From Muscardinus avellanarius (lineage: Eukaryota > Chordata > Mammalia > Rodentia > Gliridae), in NCBI GenBank assembly GCA_963383645.1, contig OY726572.1:65882738-65946737 (forward strand): a stretch of 64,000 nucleotides of DNA, given 5' to 3'. How positions within the stretch are numbered: the first letter of the stretch is position 1; each line of letters opens with the position of its first letter. Below are positions 22,850 to 35,199 of this stretch, piece after piece. A program made the translations under genes and the position numbers. The notes below the pieces were generated by a model that was given only the letters and a program-made list of their open reading frames with translations, was not told the origin of the DNA and did no database searches.

Positions 22850-23290
22850 GAGCTGAGCACTGTGGCACATACTTGTAATTCCAATACTCGGGAGGCTGAG
22901 ACAGGAGAATCACAGGTTCAAAGCCAGCATTGGCAACTTAGTGAGGCTCTCAGCAACCTAGTGAGACCCTGTTTCCACATAAGAAATAAAAATAATTGGG
23001 CTGGGGGTGTAGCTTGGCGGTAGAATGCCTTTGGGTTCAATCCCCAGTACCAAAATTAAAAAATAGGCCGGGCATGGTGGCGCACGCTTGTAATCCCTGC
23101 GCTTGGGAGGCTGAGACAGGAGGTTTGAAGCCAGCCTCAACTACTTAGTGAGGCTCTCAGCAACTCAGTGAGACCCTGTTTCCAAATAAAGCATAAAATA
23201 GGTCTGGGAGTATAGCCCAGAGGTAGAAAGCCTCTGGGTTCCACCCCCAGTACCATCAAAAATTTAATTAATTAATTAAAAAATAAATAA
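22850..23290 (+). repeat. Two consecutive B1-dID SINEs
   Basis: First 22850-23064, second 23065-23290 (starts ggccgggcatggtggcgcac); the second ends in (TTAA)n/(AAGT)n. Confidence 0.9.
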
Positions 23291-23501
23291 GTAAGCAAGT
23301 AAGTGCAAGTGGGGCAGAGAACAAACTCTAGGATGCACTTGCTAATGAGAAAGAGAAGGGGAAATTACCACAAACTCAATATGGGGATGTTCCTGTCTTT
23401 ATTACATGCATGTTTTGGGTCTTATCCATGGTTCCTGGCCTATAACTCTCATAGCCTTTGTAATTTCAATATGGCTTCAGAGCAGTAAAGGCAAAAGAAG
23501 T

Positions 23502-23598
23502 CTTTTTTTTTTTTTTTTTTTAACAGTGCTACGTATCTAATCCAGGGCCTTGTGTATGCTAGGTAAATGCTCTGCCACTGAGCTGCATGCCCAGCTCT
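23502..23598 (-). repeat. ID-type monomer, reverse
   Basis: T19 then agtgctacgtatctaatccaggg, ctgccactgagctgcatgccc. Confidence 0.75.
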
Positions 23599-23619
23599 AG
23601 CAACATTTTGTTATCATGA

Positions 23620-24700
23620 AGTGTGTTAGCACTCAGAAACCAAAACCAATCAATCAACCTCTCTCTGACCTTCTCTTATCCTTTGACCTACTCCTTTTTC
23701 TTTCCATGGCAAGTCATGGAAACTAGAATTTCTCTTCTCCAAGGCAAGTCACAGAAACTAAAATATATTCTAATCTTTCCCCACCTTTCTATCTTGGAGC
23801 TGGCCATAAAGGAATTATCTGGCCAATCTTATCTGATATAAGACCTCCATTTTATTTTATTTTATTTTATTTTATTTTAGCGGTATTGGGGATGGAGCCC
23901 AGGGGCATTGTACCTCAGAACTACATCCCCAGCTTTTTTTTTTTTTTTTTTGCAGTAATGGAACCCAAGGGCATTCTACCTCTGAGTGACACCCCCATCC
24001 CTATTTTTTATTCTTTATTTTGAAATAGGGTCTCACTGAATTGCAAAGGGGTTCACTAAGTAGTAGCTGAGGCTGTCCTTGAACTGCCATCCTCCTGTCT
24101 CAGCCTCCCGAATGTTGGGATTACAAGCCTGCACCACCACGCCCAGCTTTTTAAAATTTTTGAAACAGGGTCTTGCTGAGTTGCGAAGGGCCTCATTAAG
24201 TAGCTAAAGGCTGTCTGCGAACCGTGATTCTCCGGTCTCTGCCTCCTGATTGCTGGGATTACAAGCATGTACCACCATACCCAGCAAGACCTCCATTTTA
24301 GAAAGGGTCCAGATCCATAGCTGGGAGGAAGAAATGCTACACAGAGAGGTCAAGGAGAATCCGAACAGTCAGGCTTTGCTAGGTTTTCTTTCCCACAAAA
24401 TCTATTAGCATTAGATCATACCCTTTTTGTCCAATCATACTGCTACACAGTTGTCGATGCTTTAATCATGCTTATGCAATGAAGTCTCCATAAAAAAAAA
24501 CAAAAGACAGGGTCTGGAGAGCTTCTGGACAACTAAACATGTTGAACCTTACAGGAAGGTGAACAGAAACTCACCCATATGCTGGGACATTGATCCATTC
24601 CAACTTCATGGAGATAGAAGTTGCTGGCTCGGAATGCTTCTAAATCTCACTCTATTTGGCTCTTTGTCTGGCTGTTTATTTGTATCCTTTAAAATACCCT
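23620..24700 (+). mobile_element. Probable ERVL-class LTR remnant, split by SINEs
   Basis: Halves 23620-23854 and 24286-24700 are joined across a SINE block. The second half has the order aatcatgcttatgcaatgaagtctccat, gggtctggagagcttctggac, ggctgtttatttgtatcctttaa, familiar from a common mammalian ERVL-type LTR. Exact family not assigned. Confidence 0.45.
23850..24285 (-). repeat. SINE nested in SINE with perfect 15-bp TSD
   Basis: Outer dimer 23855-23933 plus 24151-24285; inner dimer 23934-24150. The outer insertion is bounded by aagacctccatttta at 23840-23854 and 24286-24300. Confidence 0.9.
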
Positions 24701-24702
24701 TT

Positions 24703-24923
24703 CTAGCCCGATGTGGTGGCGCATGCTTGTAATCCCAGCGCTTGGGAGGCTGAGACAGGAAGATCACACAGGTTCGAAGCCAGCCTCAGCTACTTAGTGA
24801 GGCTCTCAGCAACTTAGTGAGACCCTGTTTCTAAATAAAATATAAAATAGGTCTTGGAATATAGCCCAGAGGTAGAAAAGCCCCTGAGTTCCACCCCTAG
24901 TAACACACACACACACATGCACG

Positions 24924-24960
<37 letters not shown>
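24703..24960 (+). repeat. B1-dID SINE with (CA)n tail
   Basis: agcccgatgtggtggcgcatg to taacacac; CA repeat about 24902-24960. Confidence 0.9.
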
Positions 24961-24962
<2 letters not shown>

Positions 24963-24977
24963 TAAAATACACTTTCT

Positions 24978-25555
24978 AGTCAGACATGGTGACACACACT
25001 TGAAATCCCAGTACTTGGGAGGCTGAGACAGGAGGATCACAGGTTCGCTGCGAGCCTCAACTACTGAGTGAGGCCCTTTGAACTTAGTAAGACCCTATTT
25101 CAAAATAAAGAATAAAAAATAAGCTGGACGTGGTGGCATACGCTTGTAATACCAGCATTTGGGAGGTTGAGGCCGGAGGATGGAGGTTCATGGACTGCCT
25201 CAGCTACTTAGTGAGGCCTTCTGCAACTCAGTGAGACCCTGCTTCAAAATAAAGAATAAAAAACAGAGTCGGGCGTGGTGGCGCACGCTTGTAATCCCAG
25301 CATTCGGGAGGCTGAGACCTGAGGATCACGGTTCGCCAACAGCCTCAGCTACTCAATAAGGCCTTCTGCAACTCAGTGAGACCCAGTTTCAAAATAAAGA
25401 ATAAAAAATAGGGCAGGGGCTGTAGCTCGGAGGTCGAATGCCCCTGGGTTCCATGCCCAGACCCGAAAAAAAAAAAAAAAAAAACCAGGACTGGGAAAGC
25501 AGTTTGGAGGTCAAATGCCCCTGGATTCAACCTCCAGTAGCACAAAAAAAAGAAC
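24978..25555 (+). repeat. Chain of three B1 arms, one dimer end, one extra ID arm
   Basis: B1 arms at 24978-25120, 25121-25260 and 25267-25420, ID arms at 25420-25485 (type ending ccatgcccagacccg) and 25487-25550. Best explained by serial insertion of SINEs into each other's A-rich linker. Confidence 0.85.
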
Positions 25556-25619
25556 ACCACTGGTTTGAGGGCCTATTGGGTGACAGTGAACTGGTCCGTA
25601 AACTTGTCCTTGGTAGTTA

Positions 25620-25990
25620 GGTGAGAAGAGGAAGACTCTGCTGGATATTGGTTAACTGCTGGGGGAAGGGCATGTGGGTACTTCCAACTTGGGGAAGATG
25701 AAGAGATAAGAATGGCTGCATATTGTCAGCTATGCTACAGAGAAATCCGGGTGACAAGGAAATGAACTTACATGTGCATAAGCTTAAAAGCCACGAGCCT
25801 TCGAATGCCATTGCAGCCCCAGCTGCCGGCTCCACTGCAGTGTCATGAGGTCTGAGGCAGAGGCACCCAGCGAAGCTGCTCACATTCCCAACCCACAGAA
25901 ACCAAGATAGAAGAAAGAGACATTGTATGGTCATTGCTCTAATTCCTACATTTTGAGTTATTATCTGGTAATAGATAACTTATACAGGTA
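25620..25990 (+). mobile_element. MLT1-like LTR remnant (ERVL-MaLR)
   Basis: gctgctcacattcccaac...acagaaacc, then ttttgagttattatctgg and taatagataacttatac correspond to the 3' end of MLT1-type LTRs. Diverged. Confidence 0.45.
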
Positions 25991-26390
25991 TTTGATAAAT
26001 ACCTATATTAGCTCTGCCACACAAACCACCAATCGTCTTTTTTTTTTTTTTTTTTTTTTTTTTTTGTCTATCAAGAGAACAAACGTGCAGTTTGAAGTAG
26101 GTCACACCTTAAGAAGCGGTTGTTCAAGAACTAGACCTGAAGAGCACCTACAGAGTTCAGGTCTCATCTGTGTCCAGACTGCATCATGACATCTGAGAAC
26201 AATCTAAAACTTACTGTCCTCTGCCTCACCTTCCCTCTTATGTGCAAGGAAACACCAAGAAAATGGAAACTGAGTTGGCGAGAGATGGGAAAGCAAATAA
26301 CTCCACGCATAGTAAACACAGGGGTGCTAAACCATGCCAACCATTCGATTTAGTACTTTACTATGGTCAAGGGTTTGTGTCGAAAATTTG

Positions 26391-26840
26391 GTTTTTTATT
26401 TTTATTTTCTTTTTTCTTTTTTTTCTTTTTTTTGGTGGTACTGGGGGTGGAACCCAGAGGCATTCTACCTCTGGACTATACTCCCAGACCGTTTTTATAT
26501 TTTATTTGGAAACAGGGTCTCACTAAGTTGCTGGAAGCCTCACTGAGTAGCTGAGGCTGGCTTCGAACCCGTGCGATCCTCCCGTCTCAGCCTCCCAAGC
26601 GCGGGGATTACAAGCGTGCGCCACCACGTCCGGCGTTATTTCTTTACGGTTCTGGGGATGGAACCCAGGGGCATTTGACCTCCAAACTACACTCCCTGCT
26701 CTATTTTTTATTCTTTGTTTTGAAACAGGGTCTCACTAAGTTGCAGAGGGCCTAAGTAGCTGAGGCTGTCCACATACCCAGAGCCTCCTGTCTCAGCCTC
26801 CCAAATGCTGGGATTACAGACATGCGCCACCACGCCTGGC
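26391..26840 (-). repeat. Two consecutive reverse B1-dID SINEs
   Basis: 26391-26634 (ends ccaccacgtccggc) and 26635-26840 (ggcatttgacctccaaac subtype). Confidence 0.9.
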
Positions 26841-26879
26841 TCTGAAATTTAAAACCTGGCTTAAAATAAGGGCCTTGCC

Positions 26880-27102
26880 ATGCGTGGTGGTACATGCCTG
26901 GAATCCAGTACTGAGGAGGCTGCGACAAGAGGATCGCAAGTTTAAAGACAGTCTCAGAAATCTAGCAAGACCTTGAATCAAAATAAATAAATAAATAAAT
27001 AAATAAATAAAGTCTGGAGTGTAGCTGGGAGGTAGAATACCCCTGGATTCAATCCTTAGTACCTAAAAATCTACACACACACACACACACACACACAGCC
27101 TT
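26880..27102 (+). repeat. B1-dID SINE with (AAAT)n linker and (CA)n tail
   Basis: ccatgcgtggtggtacatgcc; linker aaataaataaataaataaat; CA tail 27073-27098. Confidence 0.87.
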
Positions 27103-27313
27103 AGTTCTCAGCCACAATAGACTTCAGGACTCTTAATGCATCTAGGATGCTGAGACTACATGCTTCATCAGTTGAACATTTGAACATCTACGACTTTCAG
27201 ATCAAATATGCTCATACTAAAAGCTAGATTCTTTAAGACCTAAATGAGATTTTTTAGAAGCTATAAAGCTGCATTATACCCATGATAACAGCTTGATTGT
27301 GAAGAATATTTGA

Positions 27314-27721
27314 GCCCGGTACGGTGGCACATGTCTGTAATCCCAGTACTTGGGAGGCTGAGACAGGAGGATCACAGGTTTGAAGAAAGTCTCAGCAACA
27401 CAGTGAGGCTGTTGGCAATCTAGCAAGACCTTGTTTCTAAACAAAAATTACAAAGGCTGGGGGTTGGGGGTATAGAATGGCTGTAGGCTCAATCCCCAGT
27501 ACCACAATAAAAAAATAAGAATATTTGTGGCTTATTTTTTTGGGTGGGGATGGAGAAGAATAGGGATTGAAGCCAGGGTATTCTACCACTGAACTACATC
27601 CCTAGCTCTTTTTTAATCTTTAGGCAGGGTCTTACTAAGTTACCGAGGCTGGCCTCGAACTTATGATCTTCCTGCCTCAGTCTCCCAAAATGCCAGGATT
27701 ACAGGCTACCACATCTAACTA
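27314..27721. repeat. Plus and minus B1-dID SINEs
   Basis: Plus dimer 27314-27520; reverse old dimer 27531-27721. Inverted pair with a very short gap. Confidence 0.83.
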
Positions 27722-28089
27722 TACTGGGAACTTTTTTTACTGAATTATGTTCAAAAAGTCTATTGAACAGTTAATGTAAAAACTAGTCTCTACTGTTCTG
27801 TTTCCTACAGTTTCATTAATCTACTCAGTCTGCTTAGTATCATTTTAAAAATTAAATATAATGGATAGTTTGATATTTTATTTTACGTCAAATATTCTGC
27901 TACTAGATGTAGGATCTGCCTTTTCTCGTTTCATTTTAGCAGCTCAGGCCATGAGGTTGCTACTCATTTATTAATACCTGAGTGCCAATTCACCCTAAGC
28001 AGCTGCTTTGGCAAGGAATGCAGTCCTTGCCCTCATGGTCTACACATTTTCTTAGGAGAGAAATGCGCAAACAATTAAGAATAACTATC

Positions 28090-28761
28090 ACCGGGCGTGG
28101 TGGCGCACACCTGTAATCCCCGTATTCCCCGCACTTGGGAGGCGGAGACAGGAGGATCGCGCAGGTTCAAAGCCAGCCGTGCTGGCTTAAGAGACTCTGT
28201 TTCCAAATAAAATTGTATAAAATAGGTGCCTGGGAGCATTGCCTGGAGGTAGAAAGGTTTCCAGGAACCTCAGTACCAAAAAAAAAAAAAAAAGATTAAC
28301 TGTCACTAGGAGTGGTGGCACACATCTGTAATCCCAGTACTTGGGAGGCTGAGACATAAAGATTGCAGATTTGAGAACAGCCTCACCAATGTAGTGAGAA
28401 TCTCAGACACCTAGTGAGACCTGTTTCAAAATAAAAAATAAGCCAGGTGTGGTGAAGCTTGCCTATAATCCCAGTACTTGGGAGGCAGAGACAGGAGGAT
28501 AGCAGGTTGGAGACTTAGTCTCAGAAAATTAGTAAGGCTCTCAGCAACTTAGCAAGACCCTGTTTCAAAATTAAAAAAAAAAAAAATAAAAAAATTTTAA
28601 AAAGTACTGAGGTAGAATACCCATAGGTTCAATCCAAAGTATGTATGTATGTATTATGTATGTATAAATGAATAACATAAATAAATATGGCTGGGGTATA
28701 CTTTAGAGGTAGAATGCCCCTGGTGTTCAAGCCCCAGTACCAAAAAAAAAAAAAAAAAAAA
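28090..28761 (+). repeat. SINE cluster, one nested
   Basis: Short-B1-subfamily dimer 28090-28295; outer dimer 28305-28440 plus 28688-28761 split by an inner dimer 28441-28687 whose tail became (GTAT)n. Confidence 0.85.
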
Positions 28762-28889
28762 GGAATAATGATGATTCGTGCTATATAATAAGTAAAGGGG
28801 ACTATTAGAAAACAACAGAGGCACTCAGTCTAATCCAGGTATGTACAACATTTTTGCCGATACCTGAAGAATGTAAATCAAGTTACCAA

Positions 28890-30280
28890 TAAGGAGAAGG
28901 GAAAAGCATGCACAGACTCAGACAGGAGAGAATTTGGGGTGACTAGAAGAAGGTAGGTATGTATCCAGCAGGTAATGCCAAGAAAGAGGAAGCTGGATGG
29001 GGCCAGATTATACAGGACCTCATATAAGATCATACAAGACCACATGGATTTGGGGTTTTATTCCAAAAGTAATGGAGGCCATTATAAGGAACTCTCAGCA
29101 ATAGAGTGACATGATTCAAATTATGAGATTATGTTTTGAGATCACCTGGGCTGCTTTGTGGAAAATGGGTTGGAGAGACCTAGAGTTAGTAAAGAAACCA
29201 GTACAACGGCTAATGCTCTTAATCTGGATGAAAATATGGTGGCTGCTTGGGCTACAATGAAGGTAGCAAAGAGAAGGAGGCAGACCCCAATACTATTTCA
29301 GGAGGTTTCTGGTGATAAAACTGGATGTGGGGAGTCAGGGTGAGGAAATATCAAGGATAATTTTGGTACGAGGATCTGGGTGGGTGGTAATGTCATTCTC
29401 TAAGCTAAGGAATTCTGTGGGAAGAACTTTCCTTGGGTGGTGATAGGGGGGTGGGGTACGAAGGGTGATGAGTTCTATTTTGGACATGTTAAATTTGCAA
29501 TGCCTCGGAAACATTCAAATGGTGATGGTTAAGTAGGTTGGCTATATGCATCAAGAATAGGAGAAGTCTGGCTAAATATAGAAAGTTGGAGTAGTCATTT
29601 ATATAAATGGTAACTGAAGTCATGGGACTAGAAAATTCTGCCTGGGAAAAAGAGCAAAGTGAGATGAAGAGGATCTAAACCCAGCTCTGATGGGTGTGAA
29701 CACTCTAAGAAGACAAGTAGAAGAGGAATGTGATATGAAAAAGAGTTGAAAAGGAAACCAGGAGTAGGTGGGATTATAGAAATCAAGGGAAGACAGGATT
29801 CCAGCGTAGTGGGTTAAAGAAAGTCCCCCATCAAAAGATATATCCTGCAGCTACCAAAAATTGGAAGAGGGAAAAGGACAGATCTTCCCCTGGAGTCTGA
29901 TATGGCAATTTTGAACTACTAGCTTCAGAACTGTGAAAGCATCCATTTTATGTTTTAAGTCATCGGTTTGTGGTGATTTGCTATAGTAACTATAGGCAAC
30001 AAATTCATTCCCAGTTAAGTGGGACTACTGAAACTGCTGAAAGGCCAAACAAGAGGAAGGCTGAGAAGTGTCCACAGAATTCAAGAGCGTGGAGGTCTCT
30101 GATGACCTTAGCGAGAACAGTTTCCATGGAAAGGAATGAGGGGGAAAGACAAGTGGAAGTGAGCTGAACTGCAGGTGGCAACAAATACAGCTCTTTCAAG
30201 GAGTCCAGCTGCCGAAGGAGTGACAGGCATGGGCGGAAACTGGAGGGGCGAGAAAGGTGTGGAAACTATTTGTGCTTGAG
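28890..30280 (+). mobile_element. Ancient mammalian interspersed repeat (family not named), interrupted
   Basis: A long run of wording I recognise from a widespread old mammalian repeat: tggggccagattatacagg, ttggggttttattccaaaag, gagtgacatgattcaaatt, tctattttggacatgttaaa, catgggactagaaaattc, tggaggtctctgatgacctt, gctctttcaaggagtccag. An MLT1-like LTR end (29817-30005) is inserted in it. Collinear over about 1.2 kb. ORFs in it are not genes. Confidence 0.55.
29817..30005 (+). mobile_element. MLT1-like LTR 3' end
   Basis: cttcagaactgtgaaagcatcc, tttaagtcatcggtttgtgg and tgatttgctatagtaactatagg match the conserved 3' end of MaLR LTRs. Confidence 0.55.
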
Positions 30281-30458
30281 ACTGAAGAGGCTGGTTCATA
30301 TTTAATTTTTCACAGAAAGGGTCTATGGAGTGGGAGAGGCTACAAACACAGGAAAGAGAAGGAATCCTCGATTGAATAAATACTGGGAAGGTAGGAGGAT
30401 ATTTGTTTATTTTTGAATGGCAAATATATTCCCACGATCCAAAATCCAAATGCCTGGA

Positions 30459-30822
30459 ATTTTTTTTGTTTGTTTGTTTGTTTGTTTGGTTTTTGTACTG
30501 GGGATGGAACCCAGGGGCTTTTTACCTCCATGCTAAACTTCCAGGCCTATGTTTATATTTTATTTGGAAACAGGGTCTCACTAGATTGCTGAGAGCCTCA
30601 CTAAGTAGCTAAGGCTGACTTCAAACCTTTGCGATCCTCCTGTCTCAGCCTCCCAAGTACTGGGATTAAAAGCATGTGCCACCACACCCTACTTTTTATT
30701 CCTTATTCTGAAACAAGGTCTCACTGAGTTGCAAAGGGCCTAAGTAGCTGAGGCTGGCCACAAACCTGGATCCTCCTGTCTCAGCCTCCCAAATGCTGGG
30801 ATTACAAGCATGTACCACCAAA
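30459..30822 (-). repeat. Reverse B1-dID SINE plus second B1 arm
   Basis: (GTTT)n tail 30466-30490, dimer to 30691, B1 arm 30692-30822. Confidence 0.87.
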
Positions 30823-31826
30823 TGGAATTCGTATTGAGTAATAGATGGCTGCATGGTGAACACGAAAGCAGTGAGAAAAAGAACATGGGAGAGATTCTTC
30901 CCATTACAAAGTACGTAAAACAGTCTTACCCTGAGGCGGGAGAGTTCACTTGCCTATGACAGGTGTTATGTCCTTTCCCCAAATGTTACTCTCCCTGTCT
31001 AGACAACTGCTCTCTTCGAACCTACCAAACTCCAACTCGCCAACTTTCTAATTTCCTTTGTTTCTTCTTTTAATTTTTTGCAGGGTCATATCCATATACA
31101 CATATATAGGAACAGAGAGACACAAACATACTTAAAGCTACATAAGTGATATAATGTTACAAAACCTTTTAAATTCATGTAAGACATAGTTTGCATGTTC
31201 TGTAGATGTTTATATTTCATGCTGAACATGTTTTATTCGTTCATATTTTATATGTTTAATTTCTGTCTTTTTATTTGATAAGATCTTATTTTGCTAAGTA
31301 AATAAACCCATGGCTTTCTCCACTGTTTGGTAGGGAATCAAGGAAGACAAGAGGGAGGGAGAATGGTTCAACTCTTGTAGGGGATGGTGAGGATAAACTA
31401 GATATGTATACAGAGATTTTTAAATCAAGCTCGAGATAAATCTCTAATTAAAATGATTTTGTTCCCTGTATTTTCACTTCATTTGTGCATGGAACAGCTG
31501 CATAGCCTTTAACAGAAAACAAGCAGTCACCCTGCTAAGCTTTGCTCGCTCGACCTCACTCCCAAATGCTCCGTTATCTCCCATCTGACCCAAGAACAGT
31601 GCTTACACATGGCATGTCAATGTGCTTGTTAAGCACACAGAAAACTGAATGTACCTGCAATTCGAAGTGGAAAGCTTTTACATACTTATTAGTTGACAAG
31701 AAAGCAAAGAGAAAAATCATTTATGTCATCCCTAGTAATATTATAAAAGCGAAGGTAAATGACAACTAGTGTAAATGACAACTAGTAATTCAGCTTTGAA
31801 TTACACTCAAAGATGATATAATCTCT
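30823..31826. other. PAIP2B intron, about 1 kb unique
   Basis: AT-rich; no repeat or exon recognised. A 13-base duplication (gtaaatgacaact at 31754 and 31771) is the only structure seen. Confidence 0.4.
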
Positions 31827-32415
31827 TTTTTTGTGTGTGTGGTACTGGGGATTGAACCCAGGGGCATTCTACCTCTGACCTACACCCCCATTCCTATTTT
31901 ATTCTTTATTTTGAAACAGGGCCTCACTAAGTAGCTGAGGCTGGCCATGAAAATATAGTCTCTTAGCCGGGTGTGGTGGCGCATACTTGTAATCCCAGCA
32001 TTTGGGGGGCTGAGACTAGAGGACAATGGTTTGTGGACAGCCTCAGCTACTTAGTGAGGCCCTCTGCAACTTAGTAAGACCGTTTCAAAATAAAGAATTA
32101 AAAAACATAGGGCAGGGGGTGTAGCTTGGAGGTCAAATGGCCCTGGGTTCCATCCCCAGACCTGCAAAAAAAAAAAAAAAAGAAAAAAGAAGAGATTATA
32201 TATATTGTATTATAAATATGTATAATATGTTACATTTTATATATACCACCCCAAGCTACACCCCTTACCCTATTTTTGTTGTTGTTCTTTATTTTGAAAC
32301 AGGGTCTCACTAAGTTGTGGAGGGCCTAAGTACCTGAGGCTGTCTGCGAACCACGATCCTCTGGTCTCAGTACCTCGAATGCTGGGATTACAAGCGTGCT
32401 CCACAACGCCTGGCA
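31827..32415. repeat. Three SINE pieces, mixed strands
   Basis: Reverse truncated dimer 31827-31950, plus dimer 31964-32193, reverse piece 32247-32415 lacking the A-tail end. Confidence 0.83.
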
Positions 32416-33036
32416 TAATCTCTTTTCTATTAATGTCATAAGGTGTCCTATAACTGATTTGGCCCACTGATGAAATGATACAGACACTCTGGGAAGAATA
32501 ACAAACAATAAACTTCATTAAGGCTGTTTCCCCTGGACGACAGCCCAAAAAACAAAACAGAGGCATGTTCAAATAGGATTAACAATACACATGGCAAGTG
32601 AGAAGAAGGTGCATCCTAGTTCAGTGGTTTTGGTCTCTGGAGTACATTAGATCACCTGGAAGCTTTCTCACAAGCATACCTTTCACATATTTGCAACTGA
32701 TAGGCCTGAGCTATAGTACAACATTAGTACTCTTGCTTATTAATTTGCTACAGGTAATTCTGGTAGGTAGAAAGACTAAGGACAACTAAAAACAATTTAT
32801 CCAATATGTGGGATAGTACAAATCCTAATTACCCTAAATTTTAAGCCAGCAGTTCCCAAATTGGGGTTCTACAAACAACAGTTTCATAAATGTCTCTGAA
32901 ACAAAAGAACAAAATCCATGACCATGTAAATTTAATGCTCTGAGAAAAAATTTATCAAGAATTTCCAAATGTTACTTATTTGTTTCATTACATTTACTTA
33001 TTATCTATTGCTCTCATTTGAATTTGTCCCATTTCA
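32416..33036. other. Mostly unique; possible MER5-like words at 32620-32720
   Basis: agttcagtggttttggtctctgg and gatcacctggaagctttct resemble a MER5-type DNA transposon, but too diverged to be sure. Confidence 0.3.
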
Positions 33037-33217
33037 GCCAGGCGTGGTGGTCCCAGCACCTCAGAGGCTGAGACAGGATTGCGCAGGTTTGAAATAAGCC
33101 TCAGCTACTTAGTGAGACCCTGTTTCCAAATAAAGTATAAAATAGGTCTGGGAGTGTAGCCCAGAGGTAGAAAGACCCTGGGTTCCACCCCCAGTACCAC
33201 AAAAAAAAAAAAAAAAA
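33037..33217 (+). repeat. B1-dID SINE with internal deletion
   Basis: agccaggcgtggtggtcccagc lacks the gcacgcttgtaat segment. Confidence 0.85.
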
Positions 33218-33471
33218 GTTTGCCACAGTGAAATTATCTAAACTGCAAGAAATCCATACAAGAGATTCCAACAAAAACCACCAAAAGGGATTGTTTTTAT
33301 ATTATTATTTGATGTATTTTTGCAAGGAAGAAAAAGATAGTTTGAAATAGCAAATGCAAAGAGGAAGACCAGTCTGTATACATATGTAATAAGGTAGAGA
33401 AAGATGAACTCACTAAGTCTTTTCAGGCAGAGCAATATTTTGGATGATAGAAACTCTGAAAGTTAGTTTGT

Positions 33472-33990
33472 CTGGTCGTGGTGTCACAGGACTGTAATCA
33501 CAGCTACTTGGGAAGGTAGGAGGATGGCAGGTTCCAGGCCAGCCTGGGCAACTTAACAACACTCTTTTTTAAAATAAAAAAAGGGCTGGAGATGTGGCTA
33601 AGTGGTGGGGCACCCCTGGGATCAGTCCCCAGTACTTGGGGAAAGAAAAAGAAAAAAAAAGTTGGAGAAATGTGTGTCCAAAAACAAGGTAATGGCAGAC
33701 CTTGTTCCCTGAGAGAAAGTAAATGTTTTTTTCTGGTTAATGGGGACACAGTGAAGAAGGAAAAGTAAGTCAAGAGTAAGCAAAAGGCCAGGCGTGGTGG
33801 CACACACTAGTAATCCCAGCATTCAGGAGGCTGAGACAGGAGGATCACGGTTCACGGACAGCCTCAGCTACTTAGTGAGGCTCCTTGCAACTCAGTGAGA
33901 CCCTGTCTCAAAATAAAAAATAATAGAGCTGGGGATGTAGCTCAGAGGTAGAATGCCTCTGGGTTCCATCCCCAGTACCACAAAGAAAAA
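33472..33990 (+). repeat. Two B1-dID SINEs
   Basis: Old copy 33472-33660; younger copy 33787-33990 (ggccaggcgtggtggcacac). Confidence 0.87.
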
Positions 33991-34011
33991 GTACGTTTGG
34001 AAACTGAAACG

Positions 34012-34465
34012 AACCAAGAGTGGTGGCGCACACCTGTAATCCCAGTATTTAAGAGGCTAACACAGGAGCAGGGCATGGTGGTACATGCCTATAATCCCAG
34101 TATTTGAGAGGCTGAGACAGGAGGATCACACAGGTTCGAAGCCAGCCTCAGCTACTTAGTGAGGCTCTCAGCAACTTAGTGAGACCTTGTTTCCAAATAA
34201 AATGGAAAATAGATACACCAATAAAAACTTTTAAAAAATAAAAATAAAAATAAATAAAATGGAAAATAGGTCTGGGAGTATATCCTGGACGTAGAAAGCC
34301 TCTATACAAAAAAAAAAAAAAGAGGCTAACATAGGAGGCTTGCAGGTTCATAGTCAACCTCAGCAACTTAGGGAGACTGTTTCAAAATAAAATAGAAACA
34401 GGGGTATAACTCAAGAGATAGAATGCCAGTGGGTTCAATTCTCAATACCACACACACACACAAAG
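34012..34465 (+). repeat. SINE nested inside a B1 arm, TSD visible
   Basis: Outer element 34012-34065 continues at 34322-34465. The inner dimer is flanked by agaggctaacacaggag (34050-34066) and agaggctaacataggag (from 34321), the outer element's own B1 sequence. Confidence 0.88.
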
Positions 34466-34475
34466 AAAGTGAAAT

Positions 34476-34910
34476 GTTGCGGGCATGGAAGCCCACACCT
34501 GTAACCTCAGTACTTGGGAAGCTGAGACATGAAGATCATGATTCATGGCCAGCCTTAGAACGGTAGGAGGCCCTCTGCACCAAGACCCTGTTTTGAGATA
34601 AAAAAATAAAATGGGACCAGGCATGGGGGCGCATGCCTGTAATCTTTGTATTTGGGAGGCTGAAACAGGAGGATCACAGGTTCAAGGATAGCTTCAGTAA
34701 GTAATAAGACTCTCATCAACCTAGCAAGACCCTGTTTCCACATAAGAAATAAAATCGGGCTGGGGTTGCAGCTTGAAGGTAGAATGAAAAATAAAATAAT
34801 AAAAATAAAATAATACAAGAAAAATAAAATACACAAAAAATAATAATAAAATTAAATGCAGCTGAGAGTATAGCTTGGAGGTACAATGTCTCTGGGTTAA
34901 GAAAAAAAGC
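34476..34910 (+). repeat. Chained SINEs with long AAAT/AATA tract
   Basis: B1 arm 34476-34615, dimer 34616-34790, A/T-rich simple sequence 34791-34855, ID arm 34856-34905. Confidence 0.8.
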
Positions 34911-35199
34911 AAGTGAAATGCTTTGTACTGTATAGTATGTACTATACTTGAAGCATTCTATTTTCAGTAAAACTTCTAAGCCCACATACAGCTTAGGATT
35001 CCATGGATTTTTTATTTTTATTTTTTTTATTTGTGTGGAGGTTTGAAGAGACAGGATTTTATGTCTAGGCTGCAAGTATATCTCTTGAACTGGGAAAACA
35101 TTTATAGCAAGTACCTCCAGGCTGCAGGGCAGAGAGAAGGTCCCTTTAGATAACCAAGTTACATAGAGGAAGAAGTAAGCTACCTAAAAGAAGGTGAAA

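Noticed and set aside
26242..26554. ORFs with recurring [20 protein letters not shown] wording (many places)
   Set aside because: They are reverse translations of the SINE ID arm; repeated in dozens of copies, not protein family.
29158..30167. Small ORFs at 29158-29343 and 29970-30167 as exons
   Set aside because: They fall in the old interspersed repeat.
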